Both the position numbers and the translations under genes were made by a program. Positions 16,153-25,815 of a stretch of DNA of 64,000 bases are shown here, in pieces. The stretch is taken from assembly GCF_021432385.1 (NCBI RefSeq), contig NZ_JAEACT010000004.1:558001-622000 (forward strand), written 5' to 3'. This DNA is from Clostridium hydrogenum. GTDB lineage: Bacteria; Bacillota; Clostridia; Clostridiales; Clostridiaceae. The stretch's first letter is position 1. The number at the start of each line of letters is the position of its first letter. The notes under the pieces were generated by a model. The model ran no database searches and was not told the origin of the DNA. It was given only the letters and a program-made list of their open reading frames with translations.

Positions 16153-18047
16153 AGTTCAAAAGCTCCAGTATAAAGCTGATAGTATTGCCCTTTCTTCTCT
16201 ATTAATTCATCATGGCTTCCTCTTTCTATTATATGTCCCTGTTCTAAAACCATAATGACATCAGAATTTCTAACCGTAGAAAGTCTATGTGCAATTACAA
16301 AAACTGTTCTTCCATGCATAAGTTTGTCCATTCCATCTTGAACAATAATTTCTGTTCTTGTATCTATACTAGAGGTTGCTTCATCAAGTATTAAAACCGG
16401 AGGATCAGCAATAGCCGCTCTAGCAATGGCAAGCAGTTGTCTTTGACCTTGTGACAAGCTTCCTCCATCTCCAGAAATCGTTGTTTCATATCCCTTTGGC
16501 AAATGCTTTATAAATTGATCTGCATTTGCAAGTTTTGCAGCTGCATAAACCTCTTCATCACTTGCACCCAATTTTCCATACCTAATATTATCTGCAATAG
16601 TTCCTGTAAAAAGATGTGTATCCTGAAGTACTATTCCAAGCGATCTTCTTAAATCATCCATTTTAATCTTGTTAATATTAATACCATCATATCTTATTTT
16701 ACCGTCTTGAATTTGATAAAAACGATTGATTAAGTTTGTTATAGTAGTTTTTCCTGCACCTGTTGCACCAACAAAAGCTACTTTCTGTCCAGGTTTTGCA
16801 TAAAGTTTTATATTATGTAGTATTATTTTTTCATCATTGTAACCAAAATCTACATCGTCAAATACTACTTCTCCATTAAGTTTAGTATAAGTAATAGTTC
16901 CATCTCCATGTGGATGCTTCCAAGCCCAAGTTCCAGTATGTTCTTTAACTTCTGTGAGTTCACCATTTTCAGCTTCCTTTGCATTAACTAGTCCTACGTA
17001 CCCTTCATCTTTTTCTTGTGTTTCATCAAGGATTTTAAATATACGTTCTGCGCCAGCTAATGCCATTATAACAAAGTTAAGCTGTTGTGAAGCTTGATTT
17101 ATAGTTTGATTAAAAGTTCTAGTTAATTGCAAAAATGATGCAAGTGCTCCTAGCGTAAAGCCTCCAAATCCAGCAATAGCAATAATGGATCCAAAAATAG
17201 ATACAAATACATAGTTGATGTATCCAATGTTACCCATAACCGGCATTAATATATTTGCATACTTATTAGCATTATTGGAACTATCAAAAAGTGCATCATT
17301 TAGCTTGTCAAACTTCTCTTTTGATTCCTCTTCATGACAAAATACTTTTACAACCTTTTGTCCTTCCATCATTTCTTCTATATATCCATTTATCATTCCC
17401 AAATCTTTTTGCTGCAATCCAAAGTATTTACCACTTTTTCCACCAATAAATTTAGTAACATATATTATTAAAATTATAATAAAAACCTGAACAATAGTCA
17501 GAGGTATACTTAAAAAAATCATTGAAGCAAATGAACTTACAATAGTTATGATAGCTGAAAATATTTGAGGTAAACTTTGCTCAATCATTTGCCTTAAAGT
17601 ATCTGTATCATTTGTGTAGAGACTCATTAAATCACCATGTGGATGTATATCAAAGAACTTAATAGGAAGCTTTTCCATATGCTCAAACATGTCATCTCTT
17701 ATTCTCTTAAGTGAACCTTGCGCAATTGTTACCATTAAACGACTGTATATGTAAGTTGATAAAACTCCTATATAATAAATAACTGCCATAGTTAATATCA
17801 CCTTTAAAAGAGGTGCAAAATTAACTTCTGGTTTATTTAAAAATGGTGTTATATACTGATCAATTAATTTTTTTATAAACAATGTACCTATAACATTAGC
17901 AACAGAACTTATGATGATAAATACTACAACTAAGGAAAGTAAAAATTTATACCTGCTAAATACATACGTAATTAATCTTTTTAAAGTTTTCATAGGATTT
18001 TTACTACCTTTTCCATGTGCTCCGTTCATTCTAGGCATTATCATCAT
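16146..18047 (-). CDS. Heterodimeric ABC exporter subunit with canonical ATP site (YheH/BmrD-like)
   Basis: A 633-residue fused exporter. Six membrane helices occupy about residues 30-330 and the ATPase domain the last 240. Walker A is GATGAGKTT, the signature LSQGQRQL, Walker B VLILDEATSSID and the H-loop IAHRLSTV, so this half-site is fully catalytic. It overlaps the end of the neighbouring subunit gene by 17 bases; several Met codons are possible starts and the one at 18038 has the best spacing to AAGGGAG. Family knowledge makes it a drug or lipid exporter with its partner, controlled by the MarR gene upstream. Confidence 0.92.
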   Translation of the reverse strand: MMIMPRMNGAHGKGSKNPMKTLKRLITYVFSRYKFLLSLVVVFIIISSVANVIGTLFIKKLIDQYITPFLNKPEVNFAPLLKVILTMAVIYYIGVLSTYIYSRLMVTIAQGSLKRIRDDMFEHMEKLPIKFFDIHPHGDLMSLYTNDTDTLRQMIEQSLPQIFSAIITIVSSFASMIFLSIPLTIVQVFIIILIIYVTKFIGGKSGKYFGLQQKDLGMINGYIEEMMEGQKVVKVFCHEEESKEKFDKLNDALFDSSNNANKYANILMPVMGNIGYINYVFVSIFGSIIAIAGFGGFTLGALASFLQLTRTFNQTINQASQQLNFVIMALAGAERIFKILDETQEKDEGYVGLVNAKEAENGELTEVKEHTGTWAWKHPHGDGTITYTKLNGEVVFDDVDFGYNDEKIILHNIKLYAKPGQKVAFVGATGAGKTTITNLINRFYQIQDGKIRYDGININKIKMDDLRRSLGIVLQDTHLFTGTIADNIRYGKLGASDEEVYAAAKLANADQFIKHLPKGYETTISGDGGSLSQGQRQLLAIARAAIADPPVLILDEATSSIDTRTEIIVQDGMDKLMHGRTVFVIAHRLSTVRNSDVIMVLEQGHIIERGSHDELIEKKGQYYQLYTGAFELE

Positions 18048-19764
18048 CTCCCTTTACTTGGGATTCATAGACTTCACGATATATAGCATTTGAAGCTAAA
18101 AGTTCTTCGTGTGTTCCAAATCCGTTTATTTCACCATCATCCAATACAATAATTTTATCTGCTTCCTGTACAGAAGAAATACGCTGTGCAATAATGATTT
18201 TTGTAATATCCGGCATTGTTTCCTTAAAGGATTTTCTTATAAGGGCATCTGTCTTTGTATCTACTGCACTAGTTGAATCGTCCAAAATCAATATCTTAGG
18301 CTTCTTAAGAAGCGCCCTTGCAATACACAATCTTTGCTTTTGACCACCAGATACATTATTACCACCTTGTTCAATAAAAGTATCGTATTTATCAGGGAAG
18401 GTTTCTATAAATTCATCTGCTTGTGCCTGCCTACTTGCTTCAATTAGCTCTTCATCAGTTGCTTCTTTATTTCCCCATCTTAAATTTTCTTTTATAGTTC
18501 CAGAAAATAATACATTCTTTTGAAGTACAACTGAAACTTTATTTCTGAGGCTTTCTATATCATAATCTCTAACATCAACCCCACCAACCTTAACACATCC
18601 ACTCGTTACATCATATAATCTTGGAATAAGCTGAACAAAAGTTGATTTTGCACTTCCAGTTCCACCTATAACACCTATAAATTCACCAGTTTTAATGCTA
18701 ATATTAATATTTTTTAAGCTTAATTTCTCCATATCTTTAGAGTAGCTAAAGTTAACATTTTCAAATTCTATAGAACCATTTTTTACTTCATGAATAGCAT
18801 TTTCCTTATTTGATAAGTCACTTTTTTCATCTAACACTTCAACAATTCTCTCAGCTGATGATTTTGCCATTACTACCATTACAAATACCATTGAAATAAC
18901 CATAAGACTAATCATTATATTCGTTGTATACGTAAATAAACTCATAAGCTCACCAGTTGTCATATCTTTTACAACAATCATTTTTGCACCAAGCCAAGAT
19001 AAAAGTAAAATACAAGTATAAACTGTAAACTGCATTAAAGGGGCATTAAAAACTATGATTTTTTCAGCTTTTATAAAATAATCGTATAACACTTTAGATG
19101 CACCGTGAAACTTTTCTATTTCGTGATCTTCTCTTACATATGCCTTTACAACACGAATTCCAGTTAAATTTTCCTGAACACTAGCATTTAATCCATCATA
19201 CTTTTTAAAAACTTCCTTAAAATATGGATGTACACCAGTCATTATAAAATAAAGTAATATTCCAAGAAAAATTATTGCAGCTAAAAATATAAGTGCCAAT
19301 TTTGCATTGATGTAAAAAGACATAGCCATTGCAAAAATCATCATAAATGGAGCCCTTACAAACATTCTTATTACCATTTGGTATGCATTTTGAACATTTG
19401 TTACATCTGTAGTTAATCTAGTTATTAGTCCTGCTGTAGAATACTTGTCTATATTTGAAAAAGAATATTCTTGTATATTATAATAAATACCCCTTCTCAA
19501 ATTTCTAGCAAATCCTGTAGATGCCTTAGCAGCAAATTTACCATTTAATATTCCAAAGGATAATGATAAAAATGACGCTAAGAGCATTATTACCCCTACG
19601 ATACATACATACCTAATATTCCCCTTTGTAACACCATTATCTATAATCATTGACATTAAAAGTGGAATAAGTACTTCCATTACTACTTCCAAGGCAACAA
19701 ATATAGGCGTAATAATAGATTCTTTTTTAAATTCTCCAATATAGCCCATTAACTTTTTTATCAT
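18031..19764 (-). CDS. Heterodimeric ABC exporter subunit with degenerate ATP site (YheI/BmrC-like)
   Basis: A 577-residue fused exporter. Walker A is GGTGSAKST and the signature VSGGQKQRL. After Walker B, however, Asp replaces the catalytic Glu (LILDDSTSAVD), and the switch His is Gln (IIAQRISSV). This is the known asymmetry of heterodimeric exporters such as BmrC/BmrD and TM287/288, where one site binds but does not hydrolyse ATP. The gene is first in the exporter operon, 111 bases after marR, with a MarR-type palindrome 16 bases before its start. Confidence 0.93.
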   Translation of the reverse strand: MIKKLMGYIGEFKKESIITPIFVALEVVMEVLIPLLMSMIIDNGVTKGNIRYVCIVGVIMLLASFLSLSFGILNGKFAAKASTGFARNLRRGIYYNIQEYSFSNIDKYSTAGLITRLTTDVTNVQNAYQMVIRMFVRAPFMMIFAMAMSFYINAKLALIFLAAIIFLGILLYFIMTGVHPYFKEVFKKYDGLNASVQENLTGIRVVKAYVREDHEIEKFHGASKVLYDYFIKAEKIIVFNAPLMQFTVYTCILLLSWLGAKMIVVKDMTTGELMSLFTYTTNIMISLMVISMVFVMVVMAKSSAERIVEVLDEKSDLSNKENAIHEVKNGSIEFENVNFSYSKDMEKLSLKNINISIKTGEFIGVIGGTGSAKSTFVQLIPRLYDVTSGCVKVGGVDVRDYDIESLRNKVSVVLQKNVLFSGTIKENLRWGNKEATDEELIEASRQAQADEFIETFPDKYDTFIEQGGNNVSGGQKQRLCIARALLKKPKILILDDSTSAVDTKTDALIRKSFKETMPDITKIIIAQRISSVQEADKIIVLDDGEINGFGTHEELLASNAIYREVYESQVKGDDDNA

Positions 19765-19779
19765 ACGCTTCCCCCTTTT

Positions 19780-19793
19780 GTTAGCTTTCTAAC
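19780..19793. promoter_or_regulatory. MarR operator in front of the exporter genes
   Basis: GTTAGCTTTCTAAC, an inverted repeat GTTAG-N4-CTAAC, lies just upstream of the exporter start codon. The same spacing and arms recur in front of marR at 20327. Confidence 0.7.
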
Positions 19794-19801
19794 TATTAAC
19801 T

Positions 19802-19862
19802 TGGGGCTATCGCACTAAGGTTGTTTAATACGTAACTTAAAATAATTTTGTGCGACAGCTCC
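19802..19862. other. Inverted repeat between marR and the exporter genes
   Basis: GGGGCTATCGCAC pairs with GTGCGACAGCTCC across about 34 bases. It may be a partial terminator or attenuator that lowers read-through from marR into the exporter genes. No T-run follows on the - strand. Confidence 0.4.
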
Positions 19863-19875
19863 AAAAAAATTAAGT

Positions 19876-20307
19876 TTACTCCCTAATTTTTTTTGATACT
19901 CTATTAATAAAATGCAAAAATACATTTATTTCATCATCAGTAAATCCTTCACTTAATTCTTTTTCAAGTTTATCAATACATTTATGTACGTGCTCTTGAA
20001 TTTCCACACCTTTTTCAGTAAGTATTATTTTTTTTAGCCTTGCATCCTCTGAAACACTTGCCCTTTTAACCAATTCATTTTTTTCCATTAATTGAAGAAC
20101 ACTAGTAACAGAAGAGCGTCTAATATTAAATTCCGTTTCTATATCCTTTTGAAAAATATCTCTCTTACTGGCCTCCCAATACAAAAAACCAATAATCCGA
20201 CCTTGAATAGAAGTTATTCCATACTCAGCGGATTCTTTACCTATTTCCCTTTTTATCTGATTAGCAAGGTTAATTACTTCTTTACCTATACGCACTTCAT
20301 TTTTCAT
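19876..20307 (-). CDS. MarR-family transcriptional regulator
   Basis: A 143-residue winged-helix protein. The DNA-recognition part reads IETEFNIRRSSVTSVLQLMEK (about 58-78), followed by the wing VKRASVSEDARLKKIILTEKG, both typical of MarR. The GTTAG-N4-CTAAC palindromes before its own gene and before the exporter genes indicate that it represses both. The inducing compound, probably an exporter substrate, is unknown. Confidence 0.93.
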   Translation of the reverse strand: MKNEVRIGKEVINLANQIKREIGKESAEYGITSIQGRIIGFLYWEASKRDIFQKDIETEFNIRRSSVTSVLQLMEKNELVKRASVSEDARLKKIILTEKGVEIQEHVHKCIDKLEKELSEGFTDDEINVFLHFINRVSKKIRE

Positions 20308-20326
20308 TTTTATACCTCATAGTTTT

Positions 20327-20340
20327 GTTAGATTTCTAAC
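20327..20340. promoter_or_regulatory. MarR operator in the regulator's own promoter
   Basis: GTTAGATTTCTAAC, 20 bases upstream of the marR start, has the same arms and spacing as the site at 19780. Confidence 0.7.
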
Positions 20341-20692
20341 TAATTATATTTTAAAATATTTTATTTGTCAACACTCTTCACTTTGCTTTAATATTTACCA
20401 ATATTTCTAATTTACATATTAAATACCATTAATGTAACAACTCATTTAATCACATTAAATCAAAATAATGCAAAAATGTTATTTCTTTAATTTAGTTTTT
20501 AAACTTGGGAGAATTCGTTTGTATTCTGTCGAAAAAGGTCAAGTGGGTAATACATATTACGATTATTGTAGTATATAGATATACCATTTCAACTAACAAA
20601 ATCAATTTATATCATAAAGCTTAGGAAATAGCATTTTCATACAAATTTATATCTAAATAATAGACTAAAATATATGTTAAGGGGATGATTCC
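20341..20692. other. Intergenic region before the chemoreceptor, with family D copy D1
   Basis: AT-rich leader of about 350 bases. From about 20575 to 20660 it holds a diverged family D element (TATACCATTTCAACTAACAA, then GCATTTTCATACAAATTTAT). The chemoreceptor start is preceded by AAGGGGATG. No clear sigma-D flagellar promoter is visible. Confidence 0.5.
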
Positions 20693-22762
20693 ATGAAAAG
20701 AAAATCTAGCCTATTTATGAAGTTTTTAATAGTAGCTATGATATGCATTATTACACCATTACTCATTAGCGGCTTCTATTCAGTAACTTCTCTATCAAAC
20801 TCTTTAGGCAGTGAAGCAAAAAATTCACTCACTAGCATAACTACTGATAAAAAAAATTATATTGATTTAGCTTTTAATGATCAAAAAGCTTTAGCTCAAT
20901 CTATTGCAAATGAAGCTTCTGTTATAGATTATTTTAAAGAATTTAACAAAACTAATAAGCCTGATGCAGCCATATTAAATCGTATGTCCGCAAATTTAGA
21001 GGATAAATTCAAAAATGCTAACGGGCTATATGAAAATATGATTTTTCAAGTTCCTCTTGCCGATTCAAGTAAATTAACAGTAGTTGATAGTCTAGGCGGA
21101 AAGTCTGTTGGTCAAAAAATGCCATCTACTCCAACTAAATTAAAAGCTTTAGTAGAAAACCCTAATGCTAAAATTGGAAGCTTCATGGTTTCTCCAGCAA
21201 CAGGAAGAGCTGTTGCTACAATAACTGCACCAATTGTAGATAAGGATGCAAAACAGTTAGATGCAATTTATTTAACTTCTATAGACTTAGGTAATTTAAC
21301 TAAAAATATTGTTAAATCAAATTCTAGTAATAATATGCATACCTTTTTAATAGATCCTACAGGTCTTGTAGTTTCATCAGAAGATGCTACACAAATTTTA
21401 AAGCTTAACTTTAGCAAAGAAAAAGGTGGTATGTCTACTTTTTATAATACAATGAAGACAAAAGGTTCTGGTATAGGTTATTTTACTTTTAAGAATGTAA
21501 AATATATTGCTTCTTATACAAAAAGTGATGTTACAAATTTATTCATTGTATCGTTTATGCCTGTAACTCAATATACTTCATCAATAAGCAGTGTTAGAAC
21601 TGGTATAATTATTGTTCTTATTGCAAGTTTGCTTATAGCTAGTTTAATAATATCAATATTCTCTCGAAATATCACAAAGCCATTAAAATTAGCTGTACAG
21701 CATATAAAATATTTTGCTTCAGGTGATTTTTCAAAAGAAATATCCAAGTCATCAATGGACATAAATGATGAAACCGGTGAACTAATGACTTCCTTAAACA
21801 TTATGCAAAACTCTATTAGTACAATGCTGCAAACCATAGTTGACGGCTCGAAAAAATTAGATGATTCAGTTACTGAAACTAATACAAATATGCAGTATTT
21901 AGGAAAACAAATTGAAGAAATATCTGCAACTACTGAAGAGTTATCTGCTGGAATGGAGGAAACCGCAGCATCATCCGAAGAATTAAATGCCTCTTCAAAC
22001 GAATTGGGAGAAACAGTAAACACCATATCAAAAAAAGCTCAAGAAGGCGCTGAAACTTCAATAGAAATAAGCAAAAGGGCTCAAAAACTTAAAGATGATG
22101 CAATTACTTCTAAAAAAGCAGCCGAGGATATTAGAAATAATATGTATACTAGTCTGAAACAAGCAATAGATCAATCAAAGGCTGTTAATCAAATTAATGA
22201 ACTCACAGAATCTATTTTGGAAATTTCATCACAAACAAATTTATTGGCTTTAAATGCCGCAATTGAAGCAGCAAGAGCAGGCGAAGCTGGAAAAGGATTT
22301 GCTGTAGTAGCTGAAGAAGTTCGAAGATTAGCAGAAGATTCAGCAAATATTACCAATGAAATTCAAAAAATAACTAGTGTAATAGTATCTTCTGTAGAAA
22401 GCTTAAAATCTAGTTCAGAGAATATTTTAAACTTTATAGATTCAACTGTAATAAAAGATTATGCTTCCATGGTTGATATAGGCGAACAATATTTTAAAGA
22501 TGCGAACTATGTTGAAAATCTTGTGAATAATTTTAGTAATAGAGCACAAGAAGTAGGTTCATCTCTGCATATTATGATTAATGTTATAAATGAAATATCT
22601 TCTGCAAATAGTGAAATGGCTTCTGGTGCTACAAACATTGCAGATAAATCATCTGTTATTTTACAAAAATCAAACGATGTTTCAAAAATTACAAACGACA
22701 CTAAAGAAATTTCTGAAAACTTAAAGGCTCTAACTTCAAATTTTAAAATTATTGCGAAGTAA
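20693..22762 (+). CDS. Methyl-accepting chemotaxis protein
   Basis: A 689-residue chemoreceptor. A membrane segment is at 10-30, a double-Cache-type extracellular sensor at about 35-290, a second membrane segment at about 302-322, then HAMP and the long cytoplasmic signalling coil. The kinase-contact tip is intact: LLALNAAIEAARAGEAGKGF then AVVAEEVRRLAED. It should signal to CheA/CheW in a polar array. The ligand is unknown, though such Cache domains often bind amino acids or organic acids. Its stop codon lies inside the outer arm of repeat B5. Confidence 0.93.
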   Translation: MKRKSSLFMKFLIVAMICIITPLLISGFYSVTSLSNSLGSEAKNSLTSITTDKKNYIDLAFNDQKALAQSIANEASVIDYFKEFNKTNKPDAAILNRMSANLEDKFKNANGLYENMIFQVPLADSSKLTVVDSLGGKSVGQKMPSTPTKLKALVENPNAKIGSFMVSPATGRAVATITAPIVDKDAKQLDAIYLTSIDLGNLTKNIVKSNSSNNMHTFLIDPTGLVVSSEDATQILKLNFSKEKGGMSTFYNTMKTKGSGIGYFTFKNVKYIASYTKSDVTNLFIVSFMPVTQYTSSISSVRTGIIIVLIASLLIASLIISIFSRNITKPLKLAVQHIKYFASGDFSKEISKSSMDINDETGELMTSLNIMQNSISTMLQTIVDGSKKLDDSVTETNTNMQYLGKQIEEISATTEELSAGMEETAASSEELNASSNELGETVNTISKKAQEGAETSIEISKRAQKLKDDAITSKKAAEDIRNNMYTSLKQAIDQSKAVNQINELTESILEISSQTNLLALNAAIEAARAGEAGKGFAVVAEEVRRLAEDSANITNEIQKITSVIVSSVESLKSSSENILNFIDSTVIKDYASMVDIGEQYFKDANYVENLVNNFSNRAQEVGSSLHIMINVINEISSANSEMASGATNIADKSSVILQKSNDVSKITNDTKEISENLKALTSNFKIIAK

Positions 22763-22946
22763 GTGTATTGCAGGATATTAAATAAAATTAATAAATCTAA
22801 GGCAAAAAACTTTAAAAGCCTAAGAAGTTTCAATAACTCGCTGAAAAGAAGCTCAAACAATTGAAACATCTAAGGCTTTTGAAGTTTTTTACCTAAGATT
22901 TATAAAATTTTATTTAAATCATCCTACACCACACTTACTTCGCAAT
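22752..22946. repeat. Family B hairpin repeat, copy B5
   Basis: Outer arm GCGAAGTAAGTGTATTGCAG pairs with CTACACCACACTTACTTCGC. The first TAA is the chemoreceptor stop codon. The apical part is in reverse orientation relative to B4b (TTTCAATAACTCG...CAAACAATTGAAA). The variable outer arm found in B2 and B3 is absent, so this is a short version. Confidence 0.8.
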
Positions 22947-23115
22947 GTACATGGTTTTAAAGGAAAAAATTCCTCCGTACCTACGGAATTTTAAAATAAA
23001 AACAAGAAATACTACAATTGCGTAAGCAATCAAAAAATAAGTTATAAGATTTTCTGTAGCAAGGCGAAATAAAATCATCATTCACTGTACTTTCTACTCT
23101 GTCTTTTGGTTTGTA
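22947..23115. repeat. Family F hairpin followed by family A partial copy A3
   Basis: A third F hairpin (AATTCCTCCGTACCTACGGA) lies at about 22963-22990. It is followed by the half of family A from ATTGCGTAAGCAAT through GATTTTCTGTAGCAAGGCG to the ACTTTCTACTCTG end. Orientation is the reverse of A2. It abuts repeat B6. Confidence 0.7.
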
Positions 23116-23123
23116 ATATTTAA

Positions 23124-23440
23124 ATATTGTGAAACAAAGATGTAGTGGATTAATCAAAGAACCTTTGGTAGGTGTAGGAAAAAAATGATGTTAGGGAATA
23201 GTGGCGAAAAAATTTATAAATAAAATTGTATAAAACTTAGTGGAAAATTTTTTAAAGCTTTAGAGCTTTAGATTGTCTGAGCGTATTTTGCGAGTTATCG
23301 AAAGCTCTTAAGCTTTAAAAAATTTGCCGCTTAGTTTTATTAATTTTATTTAGGATTTTGAGCCGCTATTCCCTAACATCATTTTTCTACACCTGCCAAA
23401 GGTTCTTTGATTTTGCACTACACTTCGCTTCGCAATATTT
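23124..23440. repeat. Family B giant hairpin repeat, complete copy B6
   Basis: The outer arm TCAAAGAACCTTTGGTAGG and GAATAGTGGCG pair with their complements at 23345-23415. The conserved AAAAAATGATGTTA block and the apical signature GATTGTCTGAGCG...GCGAGTTATCGAAAG are present. The right end reaches the stop of the histidine kinase gene. It is nearly identical to B7 at 63.3 kb, in the opposite direction. Confidence 0.88.
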
Positions 23441-25364
23441 AACTATAAATATCTGAGAATTCAATATTAATATTTTCAACATTATCTTCACTTGCAAAAT
23501 CTCTTTTTACTTTAACATCTTGCTCTTCTGGGACAATCTTAGCAGGAAGACATATTATAAATTCTGTACCTTCACCATATGTACTTTTTACTTCTATTGT
23601 TCCTCCATGCAATTCAACTAGTGCTTTAACTATAGTTAATCCTATACCACTGCCTTCATGGGTTCTGTTTAATAATGGATCTATTTGTTTAAATCTTTGG
23701 AAAAGCTGTGACAATTCATCTTTTGGGATTCCCCTTCCATTATCCTTTACAGAAATAATAACATTATCTTTCTTATCATATAATGTAACATTAATTGTAT
23801 CACCAGGCTTAGTAAATTTAACAGCATTTGAAATTAAATTAAGCAAAATTCTCTCCAATTTTTCTGAATCAAAGGCCATAATCTTTTCTTCTTCATCTGT
23901 ATCAAATATAATTGTCCTCTCCCTTTGATGCACATACCCTACCGTAGACTGTGTTATTTCCTCGGCAATTTCTACTATATTTTGATTGCTTAAATCAAGC
24001 GTCATAAAACCAGAGTCAATTTTTGTTATATCAATTAAGTTATTTACAAGTCTAACTAATCTATAACAATTTTGTTTTATACCGCCTGTATAATTTTTTA
24101 TCCTATCGGTATTTAAATCTTCGCCCTTATCTATAATCACATTAAGCAATTGTACTGTTGAAAAAATAATATTCAAAGGTGTTCTAAGTTCATGTGACAT
24201 ATTTGCGATAAATTCTGTTTTTAACCTATCACATTCTATTGTCTTATCTACCAATCTCTTATTTTCCGATAGCATATTATTAAAACTACTTGCTAGAACT
24301 CCTATTTCATCCTTACTGCATACATCACAAGATACTGTAAAATCGCCTTTTCCTGCTAACTCCATGCAATTCTTGAGCTTATTAATTGGATTAATTAAGT
24401 TATTTGTTAGCACTACTGCTGTAATTCCGGCAAAAGCAATAATTATTAATCCTATAAAGACTGACATTACAAAAATTGACTTATACGGAGCATTTAATTC
24501 ATCATAGGTAACAGCAGTAAATATATACCAACCCCACGGCTTAAAATATTCATAATATCCTACCTTTTTAACTCCATTATGAGTATACGTAATTGCTCCA
24601 TTTTGAGTTAAATGCATTTTTTTTGCAATATGACTATGTCTATTATGCCTTGTTTTTTTATATGGATGAATAATTGAATTGCCTCCCGAATCCACTATAT
24701 AAGCATAACCAGTTTTACCCAGCTTAATATTGCTTAATGTTTTTTGTAGGTAGTCGCTAATAATTTTGTTTCCTACACCTATTGCACCTATGACCTTTTT
24801 ATTTTTATCTAATAATGGCTTCATCCTTGTTACATAACTAGTGTTATCTATTACAATACAACCTGAATATTCGCTATTATTAATTAATTTCTTATAAGCA
24901 TCGGAATTACTAGGTATATATGTGCCTAGTACTTTATTATCATCCTTAAAAATTGTACTAGAAACCCTTATAAATTTATTATTATGCAATAAAAATACAC
25001 TTGCAGCTGTACCTGTAGCCTGTTTAAGCTTATTAACCACAGTATTATCTAGAGATAAACTTTGATTTCCCGTATATAAAACTGGCAAATTAAATCCTCC
25101 AACTTTTACATTTTCATCATAATCTACTTTTAAATCGTTGAGCATGGTACTCGCAAAATTTAAATCACTATAAGATTCTTCTTCAAGCATCTCATTTCTC
25201 ACATTAAGAGTTGTTATAATGGATTCTGTTAAACGACGGTTTTTTTCATTTACCTCTTTTAAGAATTCATCATGCGATTTTTTAGTAATTAAAATTCCTA
25301 ATACACTTACGGTAATTATAATTAGCGCCAAATAGCTTATGATAAGTTTATGTTTTACTTTCAT
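23439..25364 (-). CDS. Cache-domain sensor histidine kinase
   Basis: A 641-residue membrane kinase. A membrane helix is at about 7-25, an extracellular Cache sensor at about 30-285, a second helix at about 290-315, HAMP at about 315-370, and HisKA with the phosphorylated His in ANMSHELRTPLNIIF (about 394). The ATPase domain follows with NAVKF, DNGRGIP and GSGIGLTIVKALVELHGG. All catalytic boxes are intact. No response regulator gene is adjacent, so its partner lies elsewhere (an orphan kinase, as is common in clostridia, where orphan kinases can feed Spo0A; that link here is only conjecture). Confidence 0.92.
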   Translation of the reverse strand: MKVKHKLIISYLALIIITVSVLGILITKKSHDEFLKEVNEKNRRLTESIITTLNVRNEMLEEESYSDLNFASTMLNDLKVDYDENVKVGGFNLPVLYTGNQSLSLDNTVVNKLKQATGTAASVFLLHNNKFIRVSSTIFKDDNKVLGTYIPSNSDAYKKLINNSEYSGCIVIDNTSYVTRMKPLLDKNKKVIGAIGVGNKIISDYLQKTLSNIKLGKTGYAYIVDSGGNSIIHPYKKTRHNRHSHIAKKMHLTQNGAITYTHNGVKKVGYYEYFKPWGWYIFTAVTYDELNAPYKSIFVMSVFIGLIIIAFAGITAVVLTNNLINPINKLKNCMELAGKGDFTVSCDVCSKDEIGVLASSFNNMLSENKRLVDKTIECDRLKTEFIANMSHELRTPLNIIFSTVQLLNVIIDKGEDLNTDRIKNYTGGIKQNCYRLVRLVNNLIDITKIDSGFMTLDLSNQNIVEIAEEITQSTVGYVHQRERTIIFDTDEEEKIMAFDSEKLERILLNLISNAVKFTKPGDTINVTLYDKKDNVIISVKDNGRGIPKDELSQLFQRFKQIDPLLNRTHEGSGIGLTIVKALVELHGGTIEVKSTYGEGTEFIICLPAKIVPEEQDVKVKRDFASEDNVENINIEFSDIYS

Positions 25365-25589
25365 ATAAAAAACACTTCCCCTTAATTACTGTAGTTAAGC
25401 TTTCACTCCGTTCAAATATATTACTTCCAAATATTTATTATAACACTTGTAAGTTTAGGATTCTAACCATATTGTTACATTTAAAACAAACAATTCCACG
25501 CATTTTAATAAACTACTTTCAAAACTATTGAAACCAGCCCTATTTGCCTATATTTTAATGTAAAATTTTATTTTTAATAGTAAACGCAT

Positions 25590-25815
25590 TAAACCAAAGT
25601 ACAAAGTATAAAGTACAGAGTACAAAGAAGGATGATTTACCTTTCCTTACGTCAGGTAAATCTTAAACTTAAATGTTGTCAGCTTCGCTGAACAACATTA
25701 ATGCCGCGATTGCGTAAGCAATCAAATAAGTTTTAAGATTTTCTGTAGCAAAGCGAAAGAAAATCATCCTTCTTTGTACTTTATACTTTGTACTTTGAAA
25801 AGGGTTCGCAATATT
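25590..25815. repeat. Family A multi-hairpin repeat, complete copy A4
   Basis: Reverse orientation relative to A2. Ends are AAGTACAAAGTATAAAGTAC and the complementary GTACTTTATACTTTGTAC. The hairpins GATTTACC...GGTAAATC, the GCTTCGCTGAAC arm, GATTGCGTAAGCAATC and GATTTTCTG...GAAAATC are all present. The end-unit base composition (CAAAGTA) differs from A2 and A6 but is matched on both sides. It meets the stop codon of the next gene at GTTCGCAATATTT. The rest of the 25365-25590 gap shows nothing I can name. Confidence 0.85.

Noticed and set aside
21568..22026. A 152-codon - strand frame inside the chemoreceptor gene
   Set aside because: Shadow frame of a well-defined coding region, with no domain.
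22507..22869. A 120-codon - strand frame at the end of the chemoreceptor gene
   Set aside because: It runs through repeat B5 and the reverse of the chemoreceptor; composition is that of a shadow frame.
23439..25364. Histidine kinase as part of a two-component operon with a missed response regulator
   Set aside because: Both flanks are repeats followed by unrelated genes; no receiver domain is encoded nearby.
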